From assembly GCF_902686445.1 (NCBI RefSeq), contig NC_062224.1:46995156-47059155 (forward strand): DNA of 64,000 bases, given 5' to 3'. The translations under genes and the position numbers were made by a program. The notes beneath the pieces are model-generated. The model had not been told where the DNA came from. It did not search any database and saw nothing but the letters and a program-made list of their open reading frames with translations. Numbering within the stretch: the stretch's first letter is position 1; every line of letters begins with the position of its first letter. The DNA is from Sciurus carolinensis (Eukaryota; Chordata; Mammalia; Rodentia; Sciuridae). Of this stretch, positions 1-11,587 are shown piece after piece.

Positions 1-91
1 GGATTGGGAATATAACTCAGCTGGTAGAGCGCTTGCCTCGAATGCACAAGACCCTGGGTTCAATTCCAGCACCAAAAAAAAAAAAAAAAAA
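1..91 (+). repeat. ID SINE (tRNA-Ala-derived), sense
   Basis: The body carries the tRNA-like A box (actcagctggtagagcg) and B box (gggttcaattcc) of rodent ID elements and ends in an 18-base A tail. It begins at the window edge, so the 5' flank and target duplication cannot be judged. Confidence 0.9.
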
Positions 92-520
92 TTCAAGATA
101 ATGAAACTCTAGAAGAGTGGGAAATTAATTTTGGGAAAGGTCTATGTGTTACACTTTATTTCTGAAGCTGGGTGGTAGGCTTGTGGACTTCATTATATCA
201 CTGACACTAACTTTTTAATTATCTGTTATATTTAATTTAAGTCAACAAAATTATCATCAGAATTACGGGAAAACATTTATGTTTCATTTATTATAAATTT
301 TAAGATTAAAAGAACTAAAGATTAATAGAAAACACAATGTCTAACCTTGATCTCTTTATTACTTCACATTCCAGGTTTGAGAAAATAATTTTGTTCCGCT
401 GGGTCTTTCTAGATTCACTGGAACAGAAAAATGAATAGAAATGTCCTACAGTTTTGCAATAAAACCATCAAATATTTAAAGTCAGGAGGAATTATATCAA
501 TTGTATACTTTAAGTTCCTT
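92..520. other. Unassigned AT-rich sequence
   Basis: I recognise no repeat family, exon or RNA gene here. The short open frame in this stretch runs into the antisense B1 that follows, so it is not a gene candidate. Confidence 0.5.
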
Positions 521-662
521 TGTTTTTTTTTTGTTGTGGTTATGGTTGGTTGTTTATTTGGGACGGGTTATCACTATGTTGCTCAGGCTGGCCTTGAACT
601 CATGGGCTCCAGTGTTCCTTGTGTTTTGGCCTCCTGAGAAGCTGGGTGCTCCTACACCTGAC
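521..662 (-). repeat. B1-like SINE, antisense
   Basis: A T-rich head is followed by the antisense B1 core (gttgctcaggctggccttga, then a cctgagaagctgggtgctcc variant). No ID half is attached, so this is a monomeric 7SL-derived B1-type copy, fairly diverged. Confidence 0.75.
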
Positions 663-790
663 CTCTCATTTTAATAGGAGAGGTTGAGGCCCAGAATGGT
701 AAGCAACCTACCCAAGGCCATCAAAGACTGTGATGGGACCGTAGTGTTCTGGCCTCTGGCTGGGTGCTTTGTCCTACACACTACATTCTT
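663..790 (-). repeat. MIR SINE fragment, antisense
   Basis: The MIR core is visible in reverse complement: 'gaggttgaggcccagaatgg', then a stretch resembling 'cctacccaaggcca'. It is short and diverged. Confidence 0.45.
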
Positions 791-1746
791 ATCAGAGCAG
801 TGCTTTCCCAAGAAGGCCTTCAGTTCCTGACCCAAGCATAGCTTGGCTCAAGTTTGGGCACCACACCAGGGAGCTTTTGCCCAGCCAACCATGCTAACAG
901 GATTTCCTGGAGGGGTAAAGGAAACAGCAGAGTGTGAGAATCAGACTGGAGTGCAGTTAGGCTCCCAGCGAGATGACCCTGTTCATCACTCCACAGGGCC
1001 AACTGCCTGAAACGATGTAAGAATGAGTCCAGGAAGAGGCAGGAAAGTATCATGGAAGAGCCATCGGATAGCTCTGTGTCAGTCCTACCTAAGACACTTA
1101 CTAGGTTAGACTCAGACTAGTTTTTACCTTCTCTCATTCCCTGGTCATCAGAAAAATACTTGCTATGGGATTGGTGGAATCGGTATAATTTAAATATATA
1201 TGGACATGTGCATAGCATCTTTTATATAGTAAGTGCTCAATGGTAAGTACTGCTACAGAGAGAAAAGTTGCATGTTTTGAGGGCCTAAAAACAAGTCTAC
1301 GCTGGATAGGAGAACAAAAACATAGTTATTATAGAACTGCAGCCCTAATGCCACAAGTTACAAGCTCAAGGTCAGCTTCTCCCTGCCTTGCAGAAGTGAT
1401 GCATATTATTTGAACTCTCCTGTCCAGCCTTCACAGAGGCTAAGAGGAAGGTAGATGATATAAAATAGGTTGTTTTCTTTCAACCCCTGGATAAATCACT
1501 TAAGTGACCTGGGACACCCTGGGCAAGTGTTTATAGGTGTCTTCATTCAATAAACACACCATCAATGAGCCAGTGAATGAGCCCCCCTCACCCAGCTGTG
1601 TGCCTTGGGCACACGGCAGTGCACATCGGGTTCTGGGGCAGGGTCTGTGAAGCTCATGGAGAGGAAACAATGTGATGCAAGCTACACAAAGAATAACAAG
1701 CAAAAACAAAAAATATATTGAGGAGGGCTTAAGAATAGGAGGGGAC
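791..1746. other. Unassigned sequence
   Basis: There is no recognisable exon structure. The short open frames on the minus strand have no family resemblance. A weak MIR-tail-like string (atagtaagtgctcaatgg, about 1225-1242) may be a relic. Confidence 0.4.
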
Positions 1747-1930
1747 TGCCCTGTGCAGTGGTGCACATCTGTAATTCCAGCAACTAGAAAGGCTGAGGCA
1801 GGAGAATCTCAAGCTTGAGGTTAACCTCTGCAATATATTGAGACTGTCTCAAAATAAAAAGGGGAGGATGTGGCTTGGTGGTAGAGGGACCCTGAGTTTA
1901 ATCCCCAATATTTGGGGAAATTTTTTTTTT
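1747..1930 (+). repeat. B1-ID dimeric SINE (MEN type)
   Basis: The B1 half (gtgcagtggtgcacatctgt ... gaggcaggagaat) is joined through 'ctcaaaataaaaagggg' to an ID half (gatgtggcttggtggtagag ... ttaatccccaat). This B1-ID fusion is the hallmark of squirrel genomes. The tail is degenerate. Confidence 0.85.
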
Positions 1931-4647
1931 AAATAAAGAGGAGGGGACCATCAAAGGCCAGGGTACAGAACAGATGTCCCAGTCTTTGAGCCTTTGAGAG
2001 CATGGATGGACTTTGGTCCTCCAGTTGCATGTCCTTCCTCAGCCTTTCGTTTCCCCCTTCCCTGTCTGTCTCCCACATAAAATGCCTTCTGCCCAGGCTA
2101 CCTGAGCAATGCCATTTTCAAGTTTTCTTCTCTGAAGCTTGGTACTATTTGGTGTCTGGATTTTCAGTCATTCTAAGACCCCCTGAAGGATGGGGTTCCT
2201 GCCCTCCAACTAGATTTCCTGAATGGGGGGAGACTAGACTCCATTAATGACTTGATCCTATCAGGACAGATACTTTCTTATGTGGAAATACCATCCAAGA
2301 TGATCTGAAATTGGCAACACTAGGGATGCTGTGTGTTTGCACTAATTCTCCACTACTGCAGCCCTGTGTGGCTTTAAGAAGCTAAACTCTTTTATCCTTG
2401 TGAAGACTTCTAGAACTTTTAAAGAAATCACATAGATTTGTTTCTCATATGCTCTTCACCAGCTGAGCTTTCCCCTGTTTGCCCAGGAGCAGCTCAAGAA
2501 CATCGTTGCTCACTGATCCACAGTCACTGCATCTTAACTGACTGGCAGTCAGCTGACTTGCTGCTTCTAACCCAGACTGACTTCACATTCTCCACTGACC
2601 AGCTGTACTTCCCAGCTTTCCAGAGTTCCCTACCAGGCCCTGTTGATGCAGTAGAGATGTGCTGCGATGGCAGATTGTCACTGCTCTGCCTCCTTGATGG
2701 TGAAACCCTCTCTCTTCCTGTTGGAGCTTCCACCAGCCAGGGCCTGAGTGCAGCTCAGGACTGCACATACACCAGGCCCTGCTCCCAGGGAGACTTGACC
2801 ATGAGCAAACAGACCCAATGGAAGTCATGCCCTCACGCTCACATCACCATGGTCCTCCCCTCCCCTTTGTCACTGAGTCAGTCATGCTGGACTCCCTTCT
2901 TCTTTAGAATATATTTTCTCCCAAGAGGTACCTTAATCCCTCATTTCAAAAAAAGAAGAAAGTTTGGGAAAGACCTGCCTTAGCAAATCATCCCAAATTC
3001 TACTTGGGCTCCAGCTAAAATCTCCAAACAGATGCATATAGATAAGAGACCTCATGGTGCACACTCTCCATTTGGTCTTATAGCCCAAGGGTGGCAATTG
3101 TGCTGATGTTTGAGGTCAAGGCTGAGGCCATACATGTCCTTCCAATCCTGGTAGAGCCAGTATATCCACAGGGTTAGTGGCTTCTGATGGGCAGTAGTCA
3201 CCCAGGAGTCTACAACATGAGCTGCAGTTCTGAATTCTGGAGGTTTGGTGCTCAGTGGGCAACTGCATGACACCTTTGAACAATGCAGGCCTGGAGCCCT
3301 GGGCAAGGCTTCCTGCTTCCCACGCCAGGCTCTGGTGGCAACAGCACAAGAAACAGCAAGTCCTCTCTTTGCCTTTTTTGGAGACAGAGTTTTTTGGAAA
3401 TTGAATTTATATTCCTGGGAAAGATATGGTAGAGAATATGCTTTTCATTATATTCATGAAGGCAGAGGAGTAGAAGGGTCAGGCCCAGGGCCCCATAGCT
3501 GAGGCTTTAGCACCAATTTCCTCTGGAGGAGCCACTCCTCATACACACTACTTTCCCAAGAATTTGACACTGTAAGACTCAGGACATGGGAATGAGACTT
3601 GGAGAGCCCTGATTTCATCTCTTTCATTGACTTTTTTCTTGCCTTCCCTTTTAAGCTCTACCTACACCAGGCCTGTCATTTCTGCTTTGCAAGGTCCCAG
3701 GAGTCCTGCTTCCTGCCCACATCTTCAGAGTCCTGACACTGCAGTGCCCTGGCCCCCATCTGTGCCAAGACTGCCCAGAGGCAGACAAAGCAGAAGCATC
3801 CCAGCTCTGCGTCTCCCCTTGCACATCAAGGGACGCTTTCACCATCTGCTTTCAATGAAGTGTGGGTTTCGGGACATATTATGGAAACAGAAACGGAAAA
3901 ACCATCGAGGTCCCTCCTGCAAAAACAATCATTATCCACTGAAATGAGCTCTCAGGAACTTCCGGGTGTGGAGCACATCACTATTAATGAAGAAGAATTC
4001 AGACAGGAATTCTGGCCCAGCCGGACAGAGGAGAGGGAAGAAGAAATGGAATGTTTTGACTCACCCAGAAGTTAAGAAGAGAGTCCCTTAACAGAGCAAA
4101 TAGTACAGTCGTACAGCCAAGGCTGTGGAATCTGACACCAGCCTGGTTTCTCTCTGACTCCAGAATGCAGGCGCTAGGGCTCCAGTGCGGGGGAGGTGGG
4201 CTAAATTACCAGGGGAACACCCAGCACTCAGTCAAGGACGAACCTTAGCCAAGGCTGGAAATGCCATCTGCCCTGAGGACAGCACGCTGGAGAGGGGCCT
4301 GGCTAGCAGGATCTGTGAGTCCTCCATGAGGGCTCAGAACAGAATCATGCTAGGTTTCCTGGAGGAATTTTCTGCCTTTCACTTCAGCCCCGTTCAACCC
4401 ATGTGCTGAGGAGGGGCTGTGTGTAAGACAGAAGTTTAATAAGTCTACAGCTTAGTGAGCAATAAAAGAAGCATCAAGGACCATGCCTGTGTACACCTGG
4501 CACTCAGTAAGGATTGGGGAAGAAGAGGGCCAGAGGAATCTCCACAATGTTCTTGGTCTTTTTCTCTCCAGAGAAAAGAGCTACCACAGTCCTTTCCAGA
4601 GGGCAATGTTAATTTGCATGCTGTCTTGCTATTACAGGGTTGAAGTG

Positions 4648-4649
<2 letters not shown>
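1931..4649. other. Unassigned sequence, no repeat recognised
   Basis: This is a moderately GC-rich stretch with no interspersed repeat that I recognise. It holds the longest open frame of the window (2438-2983, plus strand, 181 codons). That frame has a composition typical of random reading (rich in S, L, C, P), no recognisable domain, and a comparably long antisense frame, so I do not call it a gene. A second, more protein-like frame is listed separately at 3860-4075. Confidence 0.4.
3860..4075 (+). other. Acidic open frame, unverified
   Basis: This is a 71-codon frame beginning MWVSGHIMETETEKPSRS and ending with an acidic, arginine-containing stretch (EFWPSRTEEREEEMECFDS). I recognise no family. 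It could be a fragment of an exon or retrocopy because the composition is protein-like, but it has no clear splice sites or partner exons, and chance is equally possible. Confidence 0.15.
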
Positions 4650-4689
<40 letters not shown>

Positions 4690-4690
4690 T
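4650..4690. repeat. (GT)n microsatellite
   Basis: About 19 uninterrupted GT units directly follow 'tgaagtggg'. Confidence 0.97.
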
Positions 4691-5068
4691 GTGAAAACCC
4701 TACCCTTGCTTTCTGATGCTTGAAATTCTGCACTTAGTGCAGTTTTTCTTCTTTCTCTCTTAAGATACCATTATGTTGGAGAGAATAACATTTCAAGCTT
4801 TATCAGTAAATGGCATCATTGGGAAAATTAGTTTCTCCTCAAGAGAAGGTCTTAATGGGAAGAAAATGAGAACCCTGAAAACCGATTTGGGACCAGAGCA
4901 CCAGGAAGGAAAAAGGTGGTCACAAAAAGAGGTGATTTGCTTTGCTTCACAGTTTTGCTGAGAGTGACACACATTTGGTTCTAACCTTTGTGTAATTAGG
5001 GAGAGGTCACTATCACAGAAGAAAGTGGCCTTCTTCATCCCAGGGATCACAAATTCCATGGCCATATT
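4691..5068. other. Unassigned sequence
   Basis: There is no recognised repeat. Overlapping open frames on both strands (about 4773-5065) show no family resemblance. Confidence 0.4.
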
Positions 5069-5202
5069 TTGTTGTTGTTGTTGTTTTGGTTTGGTTTGTT
5101 TTTTTGCAGGGAGGGTTGTTTTTTTTTGTTTTGCTTGTGGTACTGGGGATTGAATTCGGGGCCTGGCGCATAGTTCTCTACCACTGAACTATATCCTCTG
5201 CC
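5069..5202 (-). repeat. ID SINE, antisense, with TTG/T-rich tail
   Basis: The antisense ID body (tactggggattgaattcggg ... taccactgaactatatcctc) follows a (TTG)n, GTTTT and poly-T tract. Reversed, that tract is a CAA/A-rich SINE tail. Confidence 0.85.
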
Positions 5203-5296
5203 TTATGTCACTGCTTCAAAGAGAAAATATATTTTAGTTAGGTAACTGATTTTGCAAATCTGAATTGCTCATACATAGATCCAGTTTTTTAATACC

Positions 5297-5676
5297 TGTC
5301 TTAGTCTGTTTTCTGTTACTATAACAAAATACCCCAAACCAGGTAATTTATAAAGGCAATACTTTTTGGCTTATAGTTCTGGAGGATGGGTGTCTTCAGA
5401 GAATGACATTAGTATCTGTTCAGCATCTATCATGGGCCTTCTAGAAGCATCATAACATGGTAGAGGGCATCATATGGCAAGACAGAAAAAATGTGCTAGC
5501 TCAGGTCTCTCTTCCTCCTCTTATAAAGTCACTAATTCCATCAGGGAGGCCCATCTTCATGTCCTGATCTAATACTAATTATCTGCCAAAAACCCTATCT
5601 CCAAATACCATTAATATATAACTTTGTGGGTTATTTCTAACATATGATATTTGGGGGAAGATATTAAACCATAGCA
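5297..5676 (-). mobile_element. MaLR-type solo LTR, antisense
   Basis: Read on the minus strand it begins TGctatggtttaatatcttc and ends with ...agacA. It contains the antisense motifs 'ttctgttactataacaaaat' and 'ttataaagtcactaatt' that are characteristic of mammalian MaLR (MST/MLT1-like) LTRs. No internal region is attached. The exact subfamily cannot be assigned by eye. Confidence 0.65.
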
Positions 5677-5737
5677 ATACCCCACTTCCAGGTACTAAAC
5701 TTTCCCCTGGCAACAATTCAATGAATCTAGAGCTTTT

Positions 5738-5872
5738 TTATTATATATGTATGTATATATAATAAAATTATATATAATAAATATAATATAATATAATATA
5801 ATTATATAATAATTAAATATAATAAAATTATAATAAATAAATATAATAAAATTATATATATTTTTTTTTTTA
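5738..5872. repeat. AT-rich simple repeat tract
   Basis: Irregular TATATA, ATAAT and ATATAATAAA repeats end in poly-T. A minus-strand open frame here is an artefact of low complexity (I/Y/N only). Confidence 0.95.
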
Positions 5873-6867
5873 ACTATTCTCAATGTGCTTCTACTTAACT
5901 TTCCTCACTGATCCTCACAACCACATGGACACATGGTAATTTTTACTGTAGATAAAAGAAAGCAAGTGAAGCACAGTTATGAGTCTGAGGGGGAAAAGGA
6001 AAGGAAGATATGCCTCCAGCCCCAGCCCCACCCTCCTTTCCCCAAGTTCCCTAGATGACTGCACAGCACACACCCACCTGCCAGCAGGAAGGAGCCATAC
6101 TTGGCTTCCCAGATGTTACTCTAGCAACAGTAACTGTTATCAATGAGACTGTGGCCTAGGAGGCAGAAGGCCCTCAGAAACGTCAAGGCCAGCTTACTGA
6201 ACCACTACTTTGATGCAGGCACACACATTAGCCCCCAAATTACAATGTTATATTAAAGATCTTCTTAATTTTTCCCAGGTGGAGAGAAGATGCTGGTGGC
6301 AGTCACTGTGTCCCTCCCCTGCAGAGGACAGGGACTGCTTGTCCTTCCTGTGGGGGAGCTATTTATTTGCTCAACTCTCTGGATAACTCCTCAACAGCAT
6401 CTGAATGGCAGGCTTATGTAAACCAGAGCATGGTGGCTGCTCATGATGGGAAATGCGGGTAGCCTGTCCCTCCCAGGTCTTTCCTGAGCTCAGAGCCACT
6501 AAGCACATGGCAGAGGGCCAGGGTTCTGGGAATCCCCTTACTACATGTAGGTCTGCAGTCAATCCAACAAAGACAAGAGACAATGCAAACCAAAGTTTCC
6601 CTTGATTTGGCATCCTAAGAGAATTAAGTAGTTATTTATCATACATTGCTCATTCTTTATTAGTGAGCTCTTGCTTTATTTTGTTATCTACACACTAGTT
6701 GGAGTTAATTGAGCCACATGACATTCTGTGAATCTGATTGGCTACCAGTGTGGTTGGAACTAGCAGGACAGGGTTAGTTTATTTTGGCTCAGTGACTGGC
6801 TGTGCATTGCTTAGTGACCACAAATTATGACAAAGAAGGAAGTGAGCTATGTATAATAATACAAACA
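5873..6867. other. Unassigned sequence
   Basis: I see no gene. Diverged old repeats are possible around 6640-6850, but I cannot name one. Confidence 0.4.
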
Positions 6868-7060
6868 GTGAATACTTAGTACAGGTTAAGCCTGTGTCAA
6901 GCATTATTCTAAACACTTCACATATGTTAGTTCATTTACTTCTCCAAACAACTGAATGAGGTAAGTTCTTTTATTATCCCCATTGTACAGATAAGAAAAC
7001 TAAAGTAAAGAGGAGAGCGGTTTTCCCAAAGTCCCAAATAGACCACACACAACCCAAGAC
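6868..7060 (-). repeat. MIR SINE, antisense
   Basis: The reverse complement of the MIR core is clear: 'attatccccattgtacagat', then 'aagaaaactaaagtaaagag'. It is preceded by 'aacacttcacatatgttag', the reverse of the MIR 3' half. Confidence 0.8.
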
Positions 7061-7805
7061 TCATTCTCATTCTCTGTCTCATTTTCTACATTAGAAATTT
7101 CTAACTTTGATTATTAATGAATTCTGGTCAATTAATAGAGCTGATTCGCTATGGTTGGATTTGTGCTGCCACCATGAGGAAGAGGAGGAACCACAGGCCA
7201 ACTGGATCAGGGAGGAGCTCATGAACTGAGGAAAGGGAAGGAGAATGTGGAACTGAGGTCTTTGTATTCACTCAAGAGGCAAGCAGCAAAAAAGTGACCC
7301 TATTTCCAGCCTGCTCCCTCCCCTGCAGTGACCTGGGCAAATAAGCCAGGTCAAAGGACGAAGCAGGCCTTGCCTGAAGATCCTAGTGCATGAAACTGAG
7401 GCATGCAGTCCTGAGCTCACAGAGTCAAGGGCTAAAGTGAAATAGAAAGTCAGATTGCCCTGTGACTGGGTCATCTGCCCAAAAGGATGAGCTTGGTCAG
7501 AAGGATGCAACTGCTCTCTCTCAAGAGGTAGGCTGGGGTGCAGCAAGAATCCCCACAGCCTACAGGACACTGTAAGCTGTTTATCATGGGAAATCTTTGG
7601 GTCTAGCATATCTCTGGGGTTAGGGGTGAGTGAGGGTCTGTTCTTCCTCTCATATCTCTAGCTCGCCTGAACCCAGTTCAGAGGTTAGGTGATAATGCAG
7701 TTACTAGTACATTCTCAGAGGACATGACCAGGACCCAGGCATCCCAGCTTACCCCACCCCACCCAACGCTGCGGTTCAGAGAGAAAGGATGGTTAGTGGG
7801 TAGAT
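7061..7805. other. Unassigned sequence
   Basis: I recognise nothing. The 113-codon minus-strand open frame at 7268-7609 has no domain resemblance and is probably chance. Confidence 0.4.
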
Positions 7806-8040
7806 GGAAAGCCCTTGAGACAGATAAAACTAAACTCAGACTTTGACTCAGTTACTTATTAGCTATGTGACCTTGGGCAAATTAATAAGCTAGCTCTAAG
7901 TCTCAGTCTCCCCAGGCATAAACTGGGAACGATATGAAATCAACTCACAGTGTTAATGTACTAGATAAATAAGGTGAGAAATTCAGTATGCTTTGCATAA
8001 TAGTTGAGCTGTAATAAATATGCAATAAACAACACTTCGT
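7806..8040 (+). repeat. MIR SINE, sense
   Basis: Near-complete MIR: 'ttagctatgtgaccttgggc', then 'ctcagtctccccaggcataa', then the 3' end 'ctgtaataaatatgcaataa'. Confidence 0.85.
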
Positions 8041-9554
8041 ATTGCTGTTATTACCAGTATTAGGAATAACAAAAGCATTCATAGGAAGGCAGAAAGGAAG
8101 GGACAGGACCAAAGTAAAACTGTCACTCTAATTATTTGTGGGGCTCTCCTGTCTCCCCCTCCCTCTAAGTGGGCATAAGCCCTTCCTATGGGTCACCTCT
8201 TTCCCTTCCCCTTAGAAACCTGAGCAGGTACTAGTTGTTTAAGAAATGACAAGGTGGCAGGTCAGGAAGAAGCCCTCAGTCTTCACCTCCCTCATCTCTG
8301 ACTTCATTTCCTGTCTCAGCAGGAAATGCCAACATGGATGTCTTGATCCAAAAAATCATCATAAAACCAAACTGCCCTTGATTTCCAAGACTGTTCTCTC
8401 AGAAGGTGTGTAAAGTCTGGGCGCTGTCAAGGGCCCAGGAGGCTTGGCATGGTGAGGAAGGAACTGCCAGCACAGAGGGTATGTCCTGCCCTCCTGCCCT
8501 CCCCTGGGTTTGGGCAGATTTCTTGGTCCTGTGAATACCTTGAAGGCATCATGCCTCACCTATTGAGTTTCATGCCTCTTTGTAAAGCACTATGTGATCT
8601 TCCATCTTTTAAACCATCATGTCAAAAATCTGTTTCTCTGGACACAGCTTCCATCGTCTTGAATAGGTGCCCACCTTCAGCATTACCACAGGGTTGGGTT
8701 CCAATACTCACCCACCTAGACCTTGAAAACCTGGAAACCCTAGTGGAGGTGAGCACCCCTCATTCTGACCTTCTCCCAGGACAGCCTTCCATCCCATCAA
8801 AGAACATCTCTGATACCTGAGAGAGCTGGTTGGAGCTCCCAGCTCACCCAGCCCTGCCCAGTCAGGCATGGCCTCAGGATACATCAGTTAACAAAGGAAA
8901 ATATAAAGGCAGTCTGATTTTCCCAGCTGCCTAAGAGGGGAAAGGAAGCCAAGCTCTGTGAATCATACAATACCACTTGAACAATTCAAGGAACTATCCA
9001 AAGGAAGTGACCAAAATAGCCCAGCCACCACTGCCTGCTGGGGGAGTAAAGAAAATGGAAGCCGGTATCTCCATAACACAGGGCAAGGGGACATTAAAAA
9101 AAAGAAAAGAAAGTTTCCCCGAGTAGGGGAAACTGCTGCTTATAAATATTTACTGAAGCGAGTTGTCCGTTAACTCCCAGGCCCAGGAAGGAAAAGTTCA
9201 TGGAGGAGGGTAGAGATAGCAGCCTCAGTGCTGGGGGCTGCCTTGCTCTGCCTGTCCTGAGCGCTGCCTCAGTTCACAGCTTTGGGGATTCTGGGTAACT
9301 TGATTTGGGTCATGATGGGAGTAGTTATAGAAATCAGCAAACACTACAAATTAGGGCTCCTCTCCTTCGCCCGACAGAGTTGATGCTTCAACATTCACCG
9401 GCACACTTGCAGTGGGAGGACTTGCTATGGGTACCAGCTTGCATGTGGAAGCAGAGAAGAGAGCCTGGGGCCCAGGCTGAGCAACTCTCCAGGGAAAGGG
9501 CCTCATTTTCAGAGAAGCTAACTCCTCAGTTCTTTTCCCTCTCTCTCTGATCTA
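8041..9554. other. Unassigned sequence, repeat-poor
   Basis: I see no interspersed repeat and no convincing exon. The 123-codon plus-strand frame at 8449-8820 overlaps an antisense frame and shows no domain. Confidence 0.4.
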
Positions 9555-9960
9555 ACAGAGTCAATTCCAAAAATCTTTCTCCAGAGTGAAAGAGTTTTAA
9601 AGACTTCAAGACCCAGCTAACTAAACACGGAGCCCAGGAGAGGATAAACAATCGTCTGTTATCAAACTCATTATCCTTGGCTTCAAAGGACTCAAACGTG
9701 TTTACAAAAAGAACACGAGAGTTCTCTATGTTTATTTTAAAGTATGGACTTTAATAAACAGTCTTTAAAAAAAAAAAAAACCCAAATAACACACAGGGGA
9801 AACAACCTTGTCTCCTTGTTTTATGCATCAGTCAAAACATAACACTCCTCTTGGCTTTGGCTTAAATGAGTTTTGTTTCTTCACAAAAGTTCACCGTTTA
9901 TAAAATACATTCACTTTATTGACTTTGATCTCCCCACTGGCGCAGCTTGAGGTTGGTTCA
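9555..9960. promoter_or_regulatory. Candidate conserved non-coding element
   Basis: The block has no repeat and several forkhead-like cores (ataaacaatcg, cgtgtttacaaa, atgtttatttt, aataaacagtc). It also has TCF/LEF-like cores (ggcttcaaaggac, gactttgatctcc). Motif clustering in repeat-free DNA suggests a possible enhancer, but this is inference because conservation cannot be tested here. Confidence 0.25.
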
Positions 9961-10423
9961 AAGTTCTATAGAGTTAAACACAACCACATGTGACTGGGGC
10001 AGCTTGCATGTGCCACTTGCCAATGTCGGCAAAGGCAAGATCAGGATAGGAAACTTCAGAAAGGTGGGGGATGCCATGATCAAGTGTGTGCCCTCACTCT
10101 GAGAAGACCCCAGCCAGCCGCTCCCTCCTGCTGGCCTCTCCTGGTTAGCCAACCCTTTCGCCAGGACAGAGAGCTGGGAAAACTGTGTGTAGCTCCAAAC
10201 CCTCTCGGAGGCCAGAAGAATGCCAGCCAGGCTGACTCCATGTCAGTATTACTCTTCCTAATCCTCCCAGACTTGGGACATGTTGATAAAAATGCAAACT
10301 TTGCAATTAAAAAAAAAAAAACCTCTTACCCTTTTAGTATAAGAAGTCAAAAGTATAAGCATTTTAAACCTGTGTGTGTACACATGTGTGCAGGTGTGTA
10401 TGTAGACAGGTGGGTAGGTTAGC
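9961..10423. other. Unassigned sequence
   Basis: I see no gene or recognised repeat, apart from a poly-A run near 10308-10321 and a short GT-rich stretch near 10372-10400. Confidence 0.4.
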
Positions 10424-10463
10424 AGAGAGAGGGAGAGGGAGAGAAAGAGAGAGAGAGAGAGGG
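10424..10463. repeat. (GA)n simple repeat
   Basis: GAGAGGGAGAGG grades into a pure GA run, flanked by a degenerate GT/GGTA tract. Confidence 0.95.
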
Positions 10464-10799
10464 GATAGAAATTCTGTCACCTCTGATTACATTTTCCCAC
10501 AAGAAAATTCTTCACCTTTTCTGCAGATGTGGGGGCTGCCTTCTTCCATACTGATAGAACTCTGATTAAATTCCGGAGTCCAACCTCTCTGCCTGAGAAC
10601 TCCCAGTTAAACCCGACTGCTGTAAGGCAGCCACGGTGACTCCAAGCCCTTGCTGGTCTAGCCTTTAGTAGGAGACCTTTCCTCATCAATAGGATATGAT
10701 GGATTGTTAGCTTGGGGACTACTTGAAAAGGTTTTTTCTTCCCAAAATGAAAGGACATAAGAAAGGAGCTCTTTTTTTTCTGTCTCCAGGATGTTTGAG
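10464..10799. other. Unassigned sequence
   Basis: I recognise no repeat, exon or RNA gene here. Confidence 0.4.
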
Positions 10800-10976
10800 G
10801 TTGCTGTTGTCATAAAATTACGAGGGCAGTTAACCGTGGACGAAGAGCCAGAGGATGGAGAGAGCCAGGGTCTTTGATGACATGGTTAAACCACTGAATT
10901 TATCAACTGTTAAAGTGACCTCATTCTGAACTTCCTGTTACTAAAGAAATAAATTCTCTTATTATTCAAGTACTGA
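10800..10976 (+). mobile_element. LTR-like old repeat, left part (split)
   Basis: The string 'gagagccagggtctttgatg ... gacatggttaaaccactgaa' and the polyadenylation-like 'aaataaattctcttatta' resemble the 3' part of an old mammalian LTR-type repeat. The expected final segment is missing here but occurs after the L1 insertion, at 11531-11587. Confidence 0.5.
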
Positions 10977-11530
10977 TTTTTGCTGACAGCTTTATTAAAA
11001 AATTCACATTCTATATAATTCATCCATTTAACCTGTACTATACAATGGTCTTAGAATATTCAGAATTGTAAGACCATCACCACAAATCACTTCTAGAACA
11101 TTTTTACCACCTCCAAAAGAAACTCTGTATACCCTTTAGTCATCACCACCCCACCCTCCCATTCACCCCAACCCAAATTCCACAAATTTCTGTCCCTGTG
11201 GAATTGTTTATTGCAGATAGTTCAAGATGGAATCATATAATAAATTGTTCTTTTGTGGCTGACTTCTTTCACTTTGCATGATGTTTTCAAGTTTACCCAT
11301 ATTACAGACTACATCATGACTTCATTCCTTTTTATAGCTGAACAATATTCCACTGTATGGCTATATCTCCTTTTGCTTATTTATTCACTAGTTGATGGAC
11401 TAAACACCATTTGGGTGGTTTCCACCTTCTGACTGTCATGAATAATGTTGCTATGAACAAGTTATTGCAGGTCTTTTTTTTAAATTCTCTTAATATAGAC
11501 CTCAGAGTAGAATTGCTGTGTTATGTAAGT
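10977..11530 (-). mobile_element. Ancient L1 (L1M) 3' end, antisense
   Basis: Antisense L1M 3' sequence: 'tgctgacagctttattaaaa', 'agaccatcaccacaaatcac', 'tggaatcatataataaattg', then 'gaacaatattccactgtatg' and 'gaataatgttgctatgaaca' from the 3' end of ORF2. It is strongly diverged and 5'-truncated. It interrupts the LTR-like repeat on both sides. Confidence 0.85.
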
Positions 11531-11587
11531 AATTGTGAGTTGGGTTGTCCGTTACTTAGCAGCCAAAACTATCCTAACTGATACACC
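11531..11587 (+). mobile_element. LTR-like old repeat, right part
   Basis: 'gagttgggttgtccgttact ... gcagccaaaactatcctaac' is the terminal segment expected to follow the left part at 10800-10976. Confidence 0.5.

Noticed and set aside
2438..2983. Longest open frame of the window (181 codons)
   Set aside because: The composition is that of random reading, a long antisense frame overlaps it, and there is no domain, splice signal or homology that I can recognise.
5695..5883. Small I/Y/N-rich open frame
   Set aside because: It is an artefact of the AT-rich simple repeat.
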